A DNA stretch of 64,000 bases from Variovorax sp. KK3 (GCF_001984055.1 NZ_LYVO01000006.1:62001-126000); one strand, 5' to 3'. Numbered from the stretch's first letter, positions 10,117 through 19,948 are shown. Numbers and translations: made by a program. The notes: generated by a model not told the origin, from the sequence alone.

Positions 10117-12633
10117 TTGACGCGCGCGAACGACTGGTTCAAGGCGCGCGGCTGGAAGGCCTTCGGCTTTCAGCGCGAGGTGTGGAAAGCGATCGCCGAT
10201 GGCCGCTCCGGCTTGCTGCACGCCACCACCGGTGCCGGCAAGACTTTCGCCGTCTGGCTGGGTGCGCTGCAGGCCTTCGCCCGGCCTTCGACGGGCAAGC
10301 ACGCGCCGCCGCTCACGGTGCTGTGGCTCACGCCCATGCGCGCGCTCGCCACCGACACCCTGCGCGCCTTGCAGCAACCGCTGGAAGCCATGGCGCCGGG
10401 CTGGAGCGCCGGCGCGCGCAGCGGCGATACCGGCTCGGCCGAGCGCAGCGCGCAGAACCGGCGCCTGCCGACCGTGCTGGTCACCACGCCCGAAAGCCTG
10501 TCGCTGATGCTCTCTCGCCCCGATGCCAAAGAGGTGCTCGACAGCCTGCGCCTGGTGGTGGTGGACGAGTGGCACGAGCTGATGGGCAACAAGCGCGGGG
10601 TTCAGGTGCAGCTGGCGCTGGCCCGGCTGCGTCGATGGAATGCAGACCTCATGGTGTGGGGCATGTCGGCCACGCTCGGCAACCTGCCCGAGGCGCTGCG
10701 CACGCTGCTGGCCGGCGGCGAGGGCGAGATGGTGCAGGGCGCCATGGCCAAGGAACTCGTCATCGATTCGCTGCTGCCGAATCGCGCCGAGCGCTTTCCC
10801 TGGGGCGGCCACCTGGGCCTGACCATGCTGCCGCAGGTGGTGGCGGAAATCGCATCGAGCAGCGGCACGCTGGTGTTCACCAACACGCGCTCGCAGTCGG
10901 AGATCTGGTACCAGGCGGTGCTCGACGCCAGGCCCGAGTGGGCCGGACAGATCGCGCTGCACCACGGCTCGCTCGACCGCGGCGTGCGCGAATGGGTCGA
11001 GGCGGGCCTCAAGGTTGGCACGCTGAAGGCTGTCGTCTGCACTTCGAGCCTCGACCTGGGCGTCGACTTCCTGCCCGTGGAGCGCGTGCTTCAGATCGGC
11101 TCCGCCAAGGGCATCGCGCGTTTGCTGCAGCGGGCCGGCCGATCGGGCCACGCGCCGGGCCGGCCGTCGCGCATCACGCTGGTGCCCACGCACAGCATCG
11201 AGATGGTGGAAGGGGCCGCCGCGCGCGCCGCGGTGGCGGCCGGCCACGTGGAAGACCGCCGATCGCCCGAGCATCCCTTGGACGTGCTCGTGCAGCACCT
11301 CGTCACCGTGGCCCTGGGCGGCGGCTTCGTGCCCGACGACCTGTACGCGGAAGTGCGCACCACCGTCGCTTATGCCAGCCTTTCGCGCGAGAGCTGGCAG
11401 TGGTGCCTCGACTTCGTGTCGCAGGGTGGGCCTTCGCTGGTGGCCTACCCCGACTACCGCCGCGCCGTGCCGGACGAGCAAGGTGTCTGGCGCGTGCCCG
11501 ACACCCGCCTCGCGCGCCGGCATCGCATGAACATCGGAACCATCGTCAGCGATGCCAGCATGTCGGTGCAGTACCTGCGCGGCGCCAAGATCGGCAGCGT
11601 GGAAGAAAGCTTCATCGCCCGCATGAAGCCGGGCGACTGCTTCCTGTTCGGCGGGCGGCCGCTCGAACTCGTGCGCGTGCACGACATGACGGCGCTGGTG
11701 CGGCGCGCGACCGGCCGCAAGCCCACGGTGCCGCGCTGGAACGGCGGGCGCATGCCGCTGTCGAGCACGCTGGCCGACGCGGTGGTGCAGCAGCTCGCGC
11801 GCGCCGGCGAGGGCCATTACGACTCGCCCGAGTTGCAGTGCGTGCGGCCGCTGTTGGAGGTGCAGCAGCGCTGGTCGGCCCTGCCCACCCCGCAGACCCT
11901 GCTGGCCGAGTTGCTCAAGACGCGCGAGGGCTGGCACCTGTTCCTCTATCCCTTCGCGGGCCGGCTGGTGCACCTGGGGCTGGCGAGCCTGCTCGCATGG
12001 CGTGTCGCCCAGCACCAGCCGCGCACCTTCTCCATCGCGGTCAACGACTACGGCTTCGAGCTGCTGTGTGCGGACGAAGTCGACTGGCCCGCGTTGCTGC
12101 CGCAGGCACTGGCGACGGTGCCCGATGCGCAACTGCTGCACGAGGTGCTCGCGTCGCTCAATGCGACCGAGCTGGCGCGGCGGCGCTTCCGCGAGATCGC
12201 GCGCGTGTCGGGCCTGATCTTCCAGGGCTACCCCGGCGAGCGGCGCAGCAACAAGCAGCTGCAGGCGTCGTCGTCGCTGTTCTACGAGGTGTTTCGCAAA
12301 TACGACCCGGCCAACCGCCTGCTGCGGCAGGCCGAGGAAGAACTGCTCGCGCAGGAGCTGGAGATCGGCCGCCTGCGCGACGCGTTGGCACGCATGGCTG
12401 CGCAGCGGCTCGTGGTGCAGACGCCAGCGCGGCCGACGCCGTTCGCCTTTCCGCTCCTGGTTGAACTTTTCCGCGAGAAGCTGTCGAACGAGGCCGTGGC
12501 CGATCGCATCGCGCGGATGGTGGCGCAGCTCGAGCGAGCCGCCGGCGGCGAGCCGGCACCGGACGAAGAGGGCGCCGAGCACGTTCGAAGGGCGCTGGCT
12601 TTCGACCGGCCCGACGAGTCCAGGCCGCCTTGA
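10117..12633 (+). CDS. Ligase-associated Lhr-like DEXH helicase
   Basis: The 838-residue SF2 helicase is the Lhr member of the repair operon. Walker A is ATTGAGKT at about residues 36-43, motif II is DEWH, motif III is SATL, and the second RecA domain has [10 protein letters not shown] and QRAGRSGH. A winged-helix plus Lhr-core region follows. I chose the TTG at 10117 because AAGGAG lies 7 bases upstream and the first residues match the start of the helicase domain; the open frame upstream is only REP-like sequence. Homologues are 3'-to-5' helicases acting on DNA or RNA:DNA. Confidence 0.92.
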   Translation: MTRANDWFKARGWKAFGFQREVWKAIADGRSGLLHATTGAGKTFAVWLGALQAFARPSTGKHAPPLTVLWLTPMRALATDTLRALQQPLEAMAPGWSAGARSGDTGSAERSAQNRRLPTVLVTTPESLSLMLSRPDAKEVLDSLRLVVVDEWHELMGNKRGVQVQLALARLRRWNADLMVWGMSATLGNLPEALRTLLAGGEGEMVQGAMAKELVIDSLLPNRAERFPWGGHLGLTMLPQVVAEIASSSGTLVFTNTRSQSEIWYQAVLDARPEWAGQIALHHGSLDRGVREWVEAGLKVGTLKAVVCTSSLDLGVDFLPVERVLQIGSAKGIARLLQRAGRSGHAPGRPSRITLVPTHSIEMVEGAAARAAVAAGHVEDRRSPEHPLDVLVQHLVTVALGGGFVPDDLYAEVRTTVAYASLSRESWQWCLDFVSQGGPSLVAYPDYRRAVPDEQGVWRVPDTRLARRHRMNIGTIVSDASMSVQYLRGAKIGSVEESFIARMKPGDCFLFGGRPLELVRVHDMTALVRRATGRKPTVPRWNGGRMPLSSTLADAVVQQLARAGEGHYDSPELQCVRPLLEVQQRWSALPTPQTLLAELLKTREGWHLFLYPFAGRLVHLGLASLLAWRVAQHQPRTFSIAVNDYGFELLCADEVDWPALLPQALATVPDAQLLHEVLASLNATELARRRFREIARVSGLIFQGYPGERRSNKQLQASSSLFYEVFRKYDPANRLLRQAEEELLAQELEIGRLRDALARMAAQRLVVQTPARPTPFAFPLLVELFREKLSNEAVADRIARMVAQLERAAGGEPAPDEEGAEHVRRALAFDRPDESRPP

Positions 12634-12683
12634 CACTAGGGCAGTCCCCACCCCCCGTAGCGACAATTTACGAGGTTCGCGCC

Positions 12684-13376
12684 ATGGACTTTTGCGAAAC
12701 TCATTGCGTGTCACCCACTACCCCGTCCTGCCGGCTCCAACTTGCCGGCCAATCCGTCGAACTGTTGCCCGAGCGTGCGCTCTGGTGGCCCGCGGGCGGC
12801 GCGCTCTTCGTGGCGGACGTTCACCTCGGCAAGGCGGCGGCCTTCCGTGCACTGGGCCAGCCGGTTCCCTTCGGCACCACGGCCCGCAACCTGCAGCGGC
12901 TCGATGCGCTGATCGAGCAGCACCGGCCGCGCGAGCTCGTGGTGCTCGGCGACTTTCTGCACGGCATTCACGGGCGCACGCGGCAGCTGCTCGACGACCT
13001 CGCGGAATGGCGAACCCATCATGAGTCGCTGCGCTGTGTGCTGGTGCGTGGCAACCACGACAGCCTGGCCGGCGACCCGCCGCCTGCGCTTCACTTCGAC
13101 ATCGTCGACGAGCCCTATCTCATCGGCCCCTTCGCGGCCTGCCACCATCCGCAGCGGCACGCCACCCATTTCGTGCTCGCCGGCCACCTGCACCCCGTCT
13201 GCAAGCTCCACGGCCGCGGCCGGGACAGCATGCGCATGCCCTGCTTCGTGCGCGACGAGCAGCGCCTGATCCTCCCGGCCTTCGGCGAATTCACCGGCGG
13301 CTGGCCGGTCGAGGCGGCCAATGGGCGGCATTTCTACGGCATCGGCGGAGATGCCGTCTGGCCGCTTTCGAACTGA
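12684..13376 (+). CDS. pdeM: Ligase-associated DNA damage response endonuclease PdeM
   Basis: The protein of about 230 residues is a calcineurin-like metallophosphoesterase, the MPE member of the four-gene set. Metal ligands are seen in order: DVHLGK (about 45-50), GDFLHG, GNHD and AGHLHP. The start is uncertain: ATG 12684 has a modest GAGG upstream, while TTG 12630 would overlap the helicase stop and GTG 12708 is also possible. Homologues are described as Mn-dependent endonuclease/phosphodiesterases that act with the helicase. Confidence 0.9.
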   Translation: MDFCETHCVSPTTPSCRLQLAGQSVELLPERALWWPAGGALFVADVHLGKAAAFRALGQPVPFGTTARNLQRLDALIEQHRPRELVVLGDFLHGIHGRTRQLLDDLAEWRTHHESLRCVLVRGNHDSLAGDPPPALHFDIVDEPYLIGPFAACHHPQRHATHFVLAGHLHPVCKLHGRGRDSMRMPCFVRDEQRLILPAFGEFTGGWPVEAANGRHFYGIGGDAVWPLSN

Positions 13377-13421
13377 CAACCCCTTTCGGGCTTTGTCCTT
13401 GTCTTTGTTCTTGTGCATCCC

Positions 13422-14009
13422 ATGCCATCCAGCCGCGCGCCCACTTCTTCCCGCAACGACCTTCGCGATCAAGCCATCGACCTGCTGGCGCATGCAGCGT
13501 CCATGGCCGGCATGAGCCGTGCCGACGCGGAGGTCGTGGTCGACGCCATGAAGCCGCTCCACCTGCTGGCCGACACGCTGCTGTTCGAAGAAGGCGATTC
13601 GTCCGACAACGACTACATGGTGCTGGTGCTCGACGGCCAGGTGCGTGCGGTGAGCAGCGCCGGCATCCCCGACGGCGAAGTCGTGATCACGGTGGCCGGC
13701 CCCGGCAGCCTGCTCGGCGAAATGGGCGTCATCGACGGCGGCCCGCGTTCGGCGAGCTGCACGGCCCTGACCGACGTCAAGCTCGGCCTGCTGTCGCGCG
13801 AGGCGCTGCTGGGCCTGGTCGAGCGGCATCCTTCGGTCGCTGCGCGGCTCATGCTCGGGGTGTCGAAGATCGTCACGGGCCGGCTGCGCGAAGGCAATCG
13901 CCGGCTGCGCACGCTGTCGCAGGTGTCGCGTGCACTGCAGAGCGAGCTGGATGCCGTTCACGCGGTCAACCGCCGGCTGCTTGACGAGCAGGACGCGCGC
14001 GCCGGGTAG
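13422..14009 (+). CDS. Cyclic nucleotide-binding domain protein without HTH
   Basis: The 195-residue protein has one cNMP-binding beta-barrel (about residues 45-145) with the phosphate-binding cassette region GSLLGEMGVIDGGPRSASCTA. The end is a predicted helical segment (SQVSRALQSELDAVHAVNRRLL), possibly a coiled coil, and no helix-turn-helix is present. It therefore looks like a signal-binding or scaffold protein rather than a Crp-type regulator. Which ligand binds cannot be said. ATG 13422 is preferred over GTG 13413 for the start. Confidence 0.82.
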   Translation: MPSSRAPTSSRNDLRDQAIDLLAHAASMAGMSRADAEVVVDAMKPLHLLADTLLFEEGDSSDNDYMVLVLDGQVRAVSSAGIPDGEVVITVAGPGSLLGEMGVIDGGPRSASCTALTDVKLGLLSREALLGLVERHPSVAARLMLGVSKIVTGRLREGNRRLRTLSQVSRALQSELDAVHAVNRRLLDEQDARAG

Positions 14010-14029
14010 TTGCTCACACAGCCGCAGGG

Positions 14030-14112
14030 CTGTAGCGAAGCCGAGCCGCTGAACAGACGAACTCGAAGACGCAGCAGCCGCTACAGCCGCTACAGCCGCA
14101 GCAGCCGCTACA
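14030..14112. repeat. Short CAGCCGCTA tandem repeat
   Basis: Several imperfect copies of the 9-base unit CAGCCGCTA fill the space between the stops of two convergent genes and run into the end of the TPM protein gene. No terminator-like hairpin stands out. Confidence 0.55.
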
Positions 14113-14632
14113 GCACCACCGGCTCGTCGGGCAGCTCGTTGCGATCGGCTTCGCCCTCCGCCAGCGCGAAGTGCGCCATCAGCAGCGCCGATACTTCCTC
14201 CAGCGCCTGGGTGATTCCGTCTTCGAACCGGCTTTCGCGAAAGGCCTCGCCCATCCGCCGCGCCATCGCGGCCCATTCCTGTTTGTCCACGTGCGCATCG
14301 ATGCCGCGGTCGGCCACGATCTCGATCGCGTGCTCGGCGAGCAGCAGGTAGATCAGCACGCCATTGTTGTGCGCGGTGTCCCAGACACGCAGCTTGCCGA
14401 ACATCGTGATCGCCCGCTCGCGCGCCGGCGCGCCGCGGCGCAGGTACGACCAGGGCAGGCCCGCCTCGATGCAGATTCGGATCTCGCCGCTGTGCCGGCG
14501 CTCGCTGGCCGCGACGCGGGCGCCCAGCCGCTCGAGTGCTTCGGGCGGCAAGGCGCGGCGCAGGTCGCCGGCATCGATCCAGCGATGGCGCCAGAGACGC
14601 GCGAACTTGGAGAAGAGCGATTGCGAGGCCAT
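14108..14632 (-). CDS. TPM domain protein, cytosolic form
   Basis: The 174-residue protein has a TPM (TLP18.3/Psb32/MOLO-1) domain but no signal peptide or clear membrane span. Landmarks are HSGEIRICIEAGLPW, NNGVLIYLLLAEHAIEIVADRGI and ITQALEEVSALL. It is the last gene of a lemA-TPM-TPM operon, starting 2 bases after the previous stop. This pairing of a secreted TPM protein with a small TPM protein is common behind lemA. The molecular role is not established. Confidence 0.85.
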   Translation of the reverse strand: MASQSLFSKFARLWRHRWIDAGDLRRALPPEALERLGARVAASERRHSGEIRICIEAGLPWSYLRRGAPARERAITMFGKLRVWDTAHNNGVLIYLLLAEHAIEIVADRGIDAHVDKQEWAAMARRMGEAFRESRFEDGITQALEEVSALLMAHFALAEGEADRNELPDEPVVL

Positions 14633-14634
14633 GG

Positions 14635-15576
14635 CTACCAGTCTCCCGAGGCGCCACCGCCACCGAAATCACCACCGCCGCCCGAGCTGAAGCTGCCGCT
14701 GTCCGACGAGCTGCTGAAGCCACCGCCTCCGCCGCCGCTGCTCCAGCCGCCAGGCGTCGGCGTCCAGCCGCCACCACGGCCGCGTCCGCCGGCGCGGCCC
14801 GCACCGGCGCCGAAGGCGCCCGAGAGCAGCGTGAAGAGCAGGGCGCCCAGGCCCGCCAGCACCGCGACCACCACGCTGGCGGTCACCACCATCACCACGG
14901 CGCCGGCCACGCCGCCCAGCGCGAGCGGCCCCAGCACCTTGCCGAGCAGGGCACGTGCGATCGGGCCGCCCACGAGCACGCCGAAGAACAGGAAGATCGC
15001 GAGGTCTTCCCAGTCGAAGCCGCGATCGTCGTGCTCGCCGCCGAAGTCGCCGCTGTTGACGTCGACCTCGGGCAGCGCCTCGCCCTTGACCCGTGCGATC
15101 AACTGGTCGGCGGCCGCATTGAGTCCGCCCGCGAAGTCGTTCTCGCGAAAGCGCGGCTTCATCTCGGTGTCGATGATGCGGGCCGCCAGGATGTCGGGCA
15201 CCGCGCCTTCGAGCGTCTTGGCGACCTCGATGCGCATCTTGCGGTCGTTCTTGGCGACCACCACGAGGATGCCGTCGCCCACCTCGCGACGGCCGATGCG
15301 CCAGGCGTTGCCGACCCGGTTGGCGTAGCTCGCGATGTCCTCGGGCGCGGTGGTTGCGACCATCAGCACCACGATCTGCGCGCCCTTCTCCTGCTCCAGC
15401 GCCAGCAGCTTGGCTTCGAGCGCCTGGCGCTGCGCGGCGTCGAGCGTGTTGGTCTGGTCGATCACCCGCGCGGTGAGCACGGGCACCGGCAGCAGCTCCT
15501 GCGCCTGCGCGCCGACGAGCGCGACGGCGAACAGCAGAAAGGCCGTCAGCGCGCGCCAGACCCGGGCGGCCGTCAT
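14635..15576 (-). CDS. YgcG-like TPM domain membrane protein
   Basis: The 313-residue protein has a signal peptide (about residues 1-27), a TPM domain with DQTNTLDAAQRQALEAKL, GAQIVVLMV and GDGILVVVAKNDRKMRIEV, then two hydrophobic segments (about 185-250). It ends in a Gly/Ser-rich tail of short repeats with WTPTPGG and FSSSSDSGSF. Such tails are typical of YgcG proteins. It lies 10 bases after lemA in the same operon. Location is probably the inner membrane with the TPM domain in the periplasm. Function is unknown. Confidence 0.88.
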   Translation of the reverse strand: MTAARVWRALTAFLLFAVALVGAQAQELLPVPVLTARVIDQTNTLDAAQRQALEAKLLALEQEKGAQIVVLMVATTAPEDIASYANRVGNAWRIGRREVGDGILVVVAKNDRKMRIEVAKTLEGAVPDILAARIIDTEMKPRFRENDFAGGLNAAADQLIARVKGEALPEVDVNSGDFGGEHDDRGFDWEDLAIFLFFGVLVGGPIARALLGKVLGPLALGGVAGAVVMVVTASVVVAVLAGLGALLFTLLSGAFGAGAGRAGGRGRGGGWTPTPGGWSSGGGGGGFSSSSDSGSFSSGGGGDFGGGGASGDW

Positions 15577-15586
15577 GGGGCGCGGC

Positions 15587-16198
15587 TTACTTCTTGGGCT
15601 GGCCGAAATCGACCGTCGGCGGCGTGGAGATCTGCGCCTCGTTCTGCACGCTGAAGGTGGGCTTGGGCTCGTAGCTGAAGACCTTGGCCGTGAGGTTGGT
15701 CGGGAAGCTGCGCGCGAGCACGTTGTATTCCTGCACGGTCTGGATGTAGCGGTTGCGCGCCACGGTGATGCGGTTCTCGGTGCCTTCCAGCGTCACGCGC
15801 AGGTCGCGGAAGGCCTGGTTGGCCTTGAGGTTGGGGTATTGCTCGGCCACCACCATGAGCCGCGACAGCGCACCGGACAGCTCGCCCTGCGCCTGCTGGA
15901 AGCGGTTGAAGGCCTCGGGGTTGTTGAGCGTCTCGGGCGTCACCTGGATCGACGTGGCCTTGGCGCGCGCCTCGATCACCTTGGTGAGCGTTTCCTGCTC
16001 GAAGTTGGCCTCGCCCTTCACGGTGGCCACGATGTTGGGCACCAGGTCGGCGCGGCGCTGGTACTGGTTGAGCACTTCGCTCCAGGCCGACTTGCTGACC
16101 TCGTCGAGGCGCTGGAAGTCGTTGTAGCCGCAGCCGGCGAGGCCGAGGGTCGCGAGCGTTGCGAGGAAGACCAGGAGCCAGCGTCGAATCATCAGCAT
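15587..16198 (-). CDS. lemA: LemA family lipoprotein-like membrane protein
   Basis: The 203-residue protein starts with a hydrophobic segment ending in a lipobox, LAGC (Cys at residue 23), so it may be lipidated here. The rest matches LemA: YNDFQRLDEVSKSAWSEV, the RRADLVPNIVATVKG motif, and NRYIQTVQEYN, forming a helical bundle. LemA proteins are widespread, with no firm function. It is first in the lemA-TPM-TPM operon. AGAGG lies 8 bases before the ATG at 16198; a second ATG two codons later is possible. Confidence 0.93.
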   Translation of the reverse strand: MLMIRRWLLVFLATLATLGLAGCGYNDFQRLDEVSKSAWSEVLNQYQRRADLVPNIVATVKGEANFEQETLTKVIEARAKATSIQVTPETLNNPEAFNRFQQAQGELSGALSRLMVVAEQYPNLKANQAFRDLRVTLEGTENRITVARNRYIQTVQEYNVLARSFPTNLTAKVFSYEPKPTFSVQNEAQISTPPTVDFGQPKK

Positions 16199-16267
16199 GT
16201 CGGAGCCTCTTCTTTCGCGTACCTGCGTACGTGCGTTCTTGCGGAAGCGCGAAGTTAGCATAGGCCG

Positions 16268-17026
16268 ATGGCGGTCGATCCTCTTCAGGCATTGCAGGCC
16301 GCGAACCGCGGTGTTGCACCGGCCGCGCGCGCGCAGCAGGGCACGCTGCTGATCGCCGGCGCCACCGGTGCGCTGGGCCAGGAGCTGGTGCGCCGGCTGG
16401 CGGGCCGGCATCGCTTTTCGCACACGCGGGTGCTGGCGCGCGAGCCGATCCGCGATGCAGTGCGCGGCGTCGAGGCCGTGTTCGTGCCGGGCGTCGACAT
16501 CGACCATTGGCCGCCCGTGCCCGCCGACACCGCACTGGTCTTGTTCGAGCCGCCGCGGCTCTACTACGACCGCGAGCGCGCGCTGTGGACGCCCGAGCCG
16601 GAACAACTCCCGGTGCTCGCGGCCTGGCTGCGCCGCTGCGGCGTGCGCACGCTGGCCGTGGTGCAGCCGCACGACCAGGGCCGGCTGCCCGAGGCGCTCA
16701 AGCGCGGGCTCGCGAGCCTCGACGAGCAGGCCGTGGTGGCGCTGGGCTTCGAGCGCGTGCTCATCGTGCGATCGGCGCGCAAGCCGGCAGCGCTGCGCCT
16801 GGCGCACCCGGCCGAGCGGTTGGCGGCCTGGATGCTGTCGATCGCGCGCTTCATGGTGCCCACCAGCGAGCAGCCGGTGCGCGCCTCCAAGGTGGCGGAG
16901 CTGGTCGACGTGGCGCTGCGCATCGCGCCGCCCGGCGTGCACGTGGCGGCGCCCGAGCTGGTGTGGCAGGCGGCGCAGGGCGAACTCGAGGCCGTGGCGC
17001 AAGGCTGGCTGCAGCCCGTGCCCTGA
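16268..17026 (+). CDS. NAD(P)-binding Rossmann-fold protein, hypothetical
   Basis: The 252-residue protein has the dinucleotide-binding motif LLIAGATGALGQEL near residues 27-40, as in atypical short-chain dehydrogenases or nucleoside-diphosphate-sugar epimerase relatives. No YxxxK catalytic pair is evident, so it may bind NADP without classical SDR chemistry. It is divergent from lemA with about 70 bases between starts. I do not recognise a specific function. Confidence 0.75.
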   Translation: MAVDPLQALQAANRGVAPAARAQQGTLLIAGATGALGQELVRRLAGRHRFSHTRVLAREPIRDAVRGVEAVFVPGVDIDHWPPVPADTALVLFEPPRLYYDRERALWTPEPEQLPVLAAWLRRCGVRTLAVVQPHDQGRLPEALKRGLASLDEQAVVALGFERVLIVRSARKPAALRLAHPAERLAAWMLSIARFMVPTSEQPVRASKVAELVDVALRIAPPGVHVAAPELVWQAAQGELEAVAQGWLQPVP

Positions 17027-17095
17027 CGGCTGCCGCGACTGGCTGATCGTCATCCGGCCAAGGCAGAATCGGCACCTCCAGCCGCAGTCGACGAC

Positions 17096-17548
17096 ATGTC
17101 CACCAAGACCAAACTCCGCGCCGCCACCATGGGCGGCACCGCCGACGACGTGGAAGCCACCTTCTACGAGGCCCTGCAGCGCGGCGACATCGATGCGCTG
17201 ATGGCCTGCTGGGCCGACGAGGACGAGGTGTTCTGCGTGCACCCCGGCGGCCCGCGCCTGGTGGGCACGGTCGCGATCCGCGGCGCCTTCGAGCAGATGT
17301 TCGCCAACGGCGCGATCCACGCCACGCCGGCGAAGGTGCGCAAGGTGGAATCGCTCGCGAGCGCCGTGCACAACGTGCTCGAGCGCATCGAGGTGCTGAC
17401 GGCCGAGGGACCGCGCCATGCCTTCGTGCTGGCCACCAACGTCTATCACAAGACCGCCCAGGGCTGGCGCATGGTCGCGCACCACGCGAGCCCCGGCACC
17501 GTGCACGCACCCGACGAAGCGGACGAAACGCCGCAGACCTTGCACTGA
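17096..17548 (+). CDS. SnoaL/DUF4440-like protein (NTF2 fold)
   Basis: The 150-residue protein matches the NTF2-like cone fold: TFYEALQRGDIDALMACWADEDEVFCVHPGG at the start and a final WRMVAHHASPG. This is the YybH/SnoaL-like ketosteroid isomerase superfamily, with no defined substrate. Its stop overlaps the next start (TGATG at 17546-17550), so it forms an operon with the hydrolase. Confidence 0.85.
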   Translation: MSTKTKLRAATMGGTADDVEATFYEALQRGDIDALMACWADEDEVFCVHPGGPRLVGTVAIRGAFEQMFANGAIHATPAKVRKVESLASAVHNVLERIEVLTAEGPRHAFVLATNVYHKTAQGWRMVAHHASPGTVHAPDEADETPQTLH

Positions 17549-18546
17549 TGACGCCTTCGTACGCTGCACCGCGCTGGCTGCCGGGCGGCCATTTCCAGAC
17601 CATCTGGCCGGCGCTCTTCGCGCGGCGCGTGGTCGCGCCGCTTCCGCCGTACCGGCGCGAGCGCTGGGCCACGCCGGATGGCGATTTCGTCGACGTGGAT
17701 TTCCTCGCGTCGCCGGCCTCTGTGGCGCAAGCGACACAGGAGCCGAGGCCGCTGCTGGTGCTGTTCCATGGCCTCGAGGGTTCGTCGAAAAGCCACTATG
17801 CCGAGGCCTTTGCTGCCCATGCGCTGGCGCGCGGCTGGGACTTCGCAGTGCCGCACTTCCGTGGCTGCAGCGGCGAAATCAACCTGGCGCCGCGGGCCTA
17901 TCACTCGGGCGATTTCGAGGAAGTGGGCTGGATCCTCTCGAAGCTGCGCGAACGGCTGCCGGCGGATGCACCCATCCTGGCCGTGGGCGTGTCGCTTGGC
18001 GGCAATGCGCTGATGCGCTGGGTCGAGGAAGCCGGGAGCGAGGCGGGCAGGACGGTGCGCGCCGTCGCCTCCGTGTGCGCGCCGCTGGACCTGGCGGCCG
18101 GCGGCGCGGCCATCGGACGCGGCTTCAACCGGCTGGTCTACACCCGGATGTTCCTGAAGAGCATGAAGCCCAAGGCCCTGGCCAAGCTGGCGCAACACCC
18201 GGGGCTGTTCGACCGCGAGGCCTTGCTGGCGGCCGCCGACCTTTACACCTTCGACAACATCTTCACCGCGCCGCTGCACGGCTTTCGCGACACGCCGGAC
18301 TACTGGGCGCGCGCCTCGGCCAAGCCGCACCTGGCGGACATCCGCATCCCGGCGCTGGTGTTGAATGCGGCCAACGATCCCTTCGTGCCGGCCTCCAGCC
18401 TGCCGCGGCCCGGGGAGGTGGGCCGCCACGTCACGCTGTGGCAGCCGGCCCACGGCGGGCACGTGGGATTTCCGCTGGGCCTGCCGCCGGGCCACGTGCG
18501 CGGCATGCCCGATGGCGTGGCCAACTGGCTGGCACAGCATCTCTGA
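17548..18546 (+). CDS. YheT-family alpha/beta hydrolase
   Basis: The 332-residue protein fits the YheT family: the N-terminal WLPGGHFQTIWPALF motif, LFHGLEGSSKSHYAE, the FRGCSGEIN motif, and the nucleophile Ser in AVGVSLGGNALMRW. The closing His lies in HGGHVGFP. Family members are presumed esterases of hydrophobic substrates. The gene is translationally coupled to the NTF2-like gene upstream. Confidence 0.92.
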   Translation: MTPSYAAPRWLPGGHFQTIWPALFARRVVAPLPPYRRERWATPDGDFVDVDFLASPASVAQATQEPRPLLVLFHGLEGSSKSHYAEAFAAHALARGWDFAVPHFRGCSGEINLAPRAYHSGDFEEVGWILSKLRERLPADAPILAVGVSLGGNALMRWVEEAGSEAGRTVRAVASVCAPLDLAAGGAAIGRGFNRLVYTRMFLKSMKPKALAKLAQHPGLFDREALLAAADLYTFDNIFTAPLHGFRDTPDYWARASAKPHLADIRIPALVLNAANDPFVPASSLPRPGEVGRHVTLWQPAHGGHVGFPLGLPPGHVRGMPDGVANWLAQHL

Positions 18547-18622
18547 CGCCTGTCGTCCCGCGTTGCAGATACGCGGCCTTGTCCGATGGCGATGCCCATC
18601 GAAGCGCGCCAGAATCCCGCGC

Positions 18623-19165
18623 ATGGACGACATCGTCAAGCAGGCCATCGCCAAGTGGCCCAACGTGCCGCACTGCTACGGCTGGCTGGGTCTCGACGCG
18701 CGTGGCAACTGGTACCTGCGGGACGACCGCACCCAGGCGGCGGGCGGCTTTCCTGCCGCCAAGGGCTCGCTGCTCAGGCACGAAAAACTCATCGACTTCA
18801 TCCAGCGCAACTACGAGCACGACGAGCGCGGCCAATGGTTCTTCCAGAACGGGCCGCAGCGCGTGTACGTGGAGCTCGAGGCCGCGCCCTGGGTGTGGCG
18901 CGTGAGCGAAGACCTCTCGGTTCGATCGCACACCGGCACGCCGGTCGAGTCTTCGGCCTGCCTGGTCGACGAAGAGGGGCTGCTGTACCTCGCCACGCCC
19001 CTGGGGCTGGGCCTGGTGCACACGCAGGACATGGGCCTGGCGGCCGATGCGGTGGAGCAGGGGCGCTGGGTGCCGCAGGACGTGCAGGCGGCGCAGTTGC
19101 CCGAGCGCTTCTGCTACGTGATGAGCCCTGCAGCGGGCCGACCCGCATCGCCGAAGACCTCCTGA
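18623..19165 (+). CDS. DUF2946-like conserved protein
   Basis: The 180-residue protein begins MDDIVKQAIAKWPNVPHCYGW, followed by LGLDARGNWYLRDD and YEHDERGQWFFQNGPQRVYVELE. I associate this with a Burkholderiales family annotated as DUF2946; the name is from memory and not checked. No signal peptide or membrane span is seen. It is followed by a strong terminator. Function unknown. Confidence 0.72.
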   Translation: MDDIVKQAIAKWPNVPHCYGWLGLDARGNWYLRDDRTQAAGGFPAAKGSLLRHEKLIDFIQRNYEHDERGQWFFQNGPQRVYVELEAAPWVWRVSEDLSVRSHTGTPVESSACLVDEEGLLYLATPLGLGLVHTQDMGLAADAVEQGRWVPQDVQAAQLPERFCYVMSPAAGRPASPKTS

Positions 19166-19188
19166 TCCTCGGACACGCTCGCCAATGA

Positions 19189-19212
19189 AAAAGCCCGCGA
19201 CTGCGGGCTTTT
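19189..19212. terminator. Bidirectional intrinsic terminator
   Basis: AAAAGCCCGC (19189-19198) and GCGGGCTTTT (19203-19212) form a perfect 10-bp stem with a GACT loop, with A and T tracts on either side. It lies between convergent genes and can work for both strands. Confidence 0.92.
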
Positions 19213-19234
19213 CGTGGATGGGCGCGAGGCCGGC

Positions 19235-19948
19235 TTACTTGGCAGGCTCGGAGGCAGCGGGTGCGGCGGGTGCGGCGGGTGCAGCAGGTGCAGCAGGTGC
19301 AGCCGCAGTGGGTGCTGCTGCAGCAGGTGCCGCCGCCGCGGTGGCTGCCGCCGCCGGGGCCGCACCGGAAGCCGCGCCTTCAGGCGCAGCGGCACCCGCC
19401 GCGGGCCGGTCGGGCACCGGGAACTTGGCGCCGCCGGCATTGGCCAGGTAGACCACGGCCCGGCCGATTTCCACGTCTTCGAAGTCGCCGCCACCCTGGG
19501 CAGGCATCGCGCCTTTGCCCTTGAGCGCATGTTCGAGCAGCGTGTCGTAGCCCTGGCCGATGCGGGGGCCCCAGGCGGCTGCGTCGTTGAGGTGCGGAGC
19601 GCCCGGAATGCCCGGGGCGCCGTGGCAGGCCACGCACTGCGCCTTGAACACCGCCTCGCCGGCGGCCAGCGGCCGGTTGGCATCGCGGATTTCGATCGCG
19701 CCGATCTTCTTGAGACGCTCCGCGATGTCGCGATCGCGGGATTCTTTGGACACGCCGTAGAGCGACATGTTGTCGCCCTGTGCCACCCCGGAAGGATGGT
19801 TGGCGGAGGTCACGTAGGCAACGAGCCCGAAGATGATCAGGATCGGCACTATGAAGGAGAAGAAGACCGCCAGCAGGAGCTGTTTGGGATTCTTGATCGG
19901 GCCCGTGTGGGCATCTTCTGTGGCCTGGTAGTGCGCGTCGTCGCTCAT
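19235..19948 (-). CDS. Membrane-anchored c-type cytochrome with Ala/Pro-rich tail
   Basis: The 237-residue protein has one membrane anchor (about residues 24-46) near the N-terminus and a periplasmic cytochrome c5-like domain with the haem motif CVACH at about 109-113 and a distal Met region in GKGAMPAQGGG. The last 60 or so residues are almost only Ala and Pro, encoded by imperfect GCAGGTGCG-type tandem repeats. The gene is probably an electron carrier to oxidases. It shares the terminator at 19189-19212. Confidence 0.9.
   Translation of the reverse strand: MSDDAHYQATEDAHTGPIKNPKQLLLAVFFSFIVPILIIFGLVAYVTSANHPSGVAQGDNMSLYGVSKESRDRDIAERLKKIGAIEIRDANRPLAAGEAVFKAQCVACHGAPGIPGAPHLNDAAAWGPRIGQGYDTLLEHALKGKGAMPAQGGGDFEDVEIGRAVVYLANAGGAKFPVPDRPAAGAAAPEGAASGAAPAAAATAAAAPAAAAPTAAAPAAPAAPAAPAAPAASEPAK

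Noticed and set aside
19240..19400. CRISPR-like or VNTR array in the repeated GCAGGTGCG region
   Set aside because: The repeats encode the in-frame Ala/Pro tail of the cytochrome and have no spacers.
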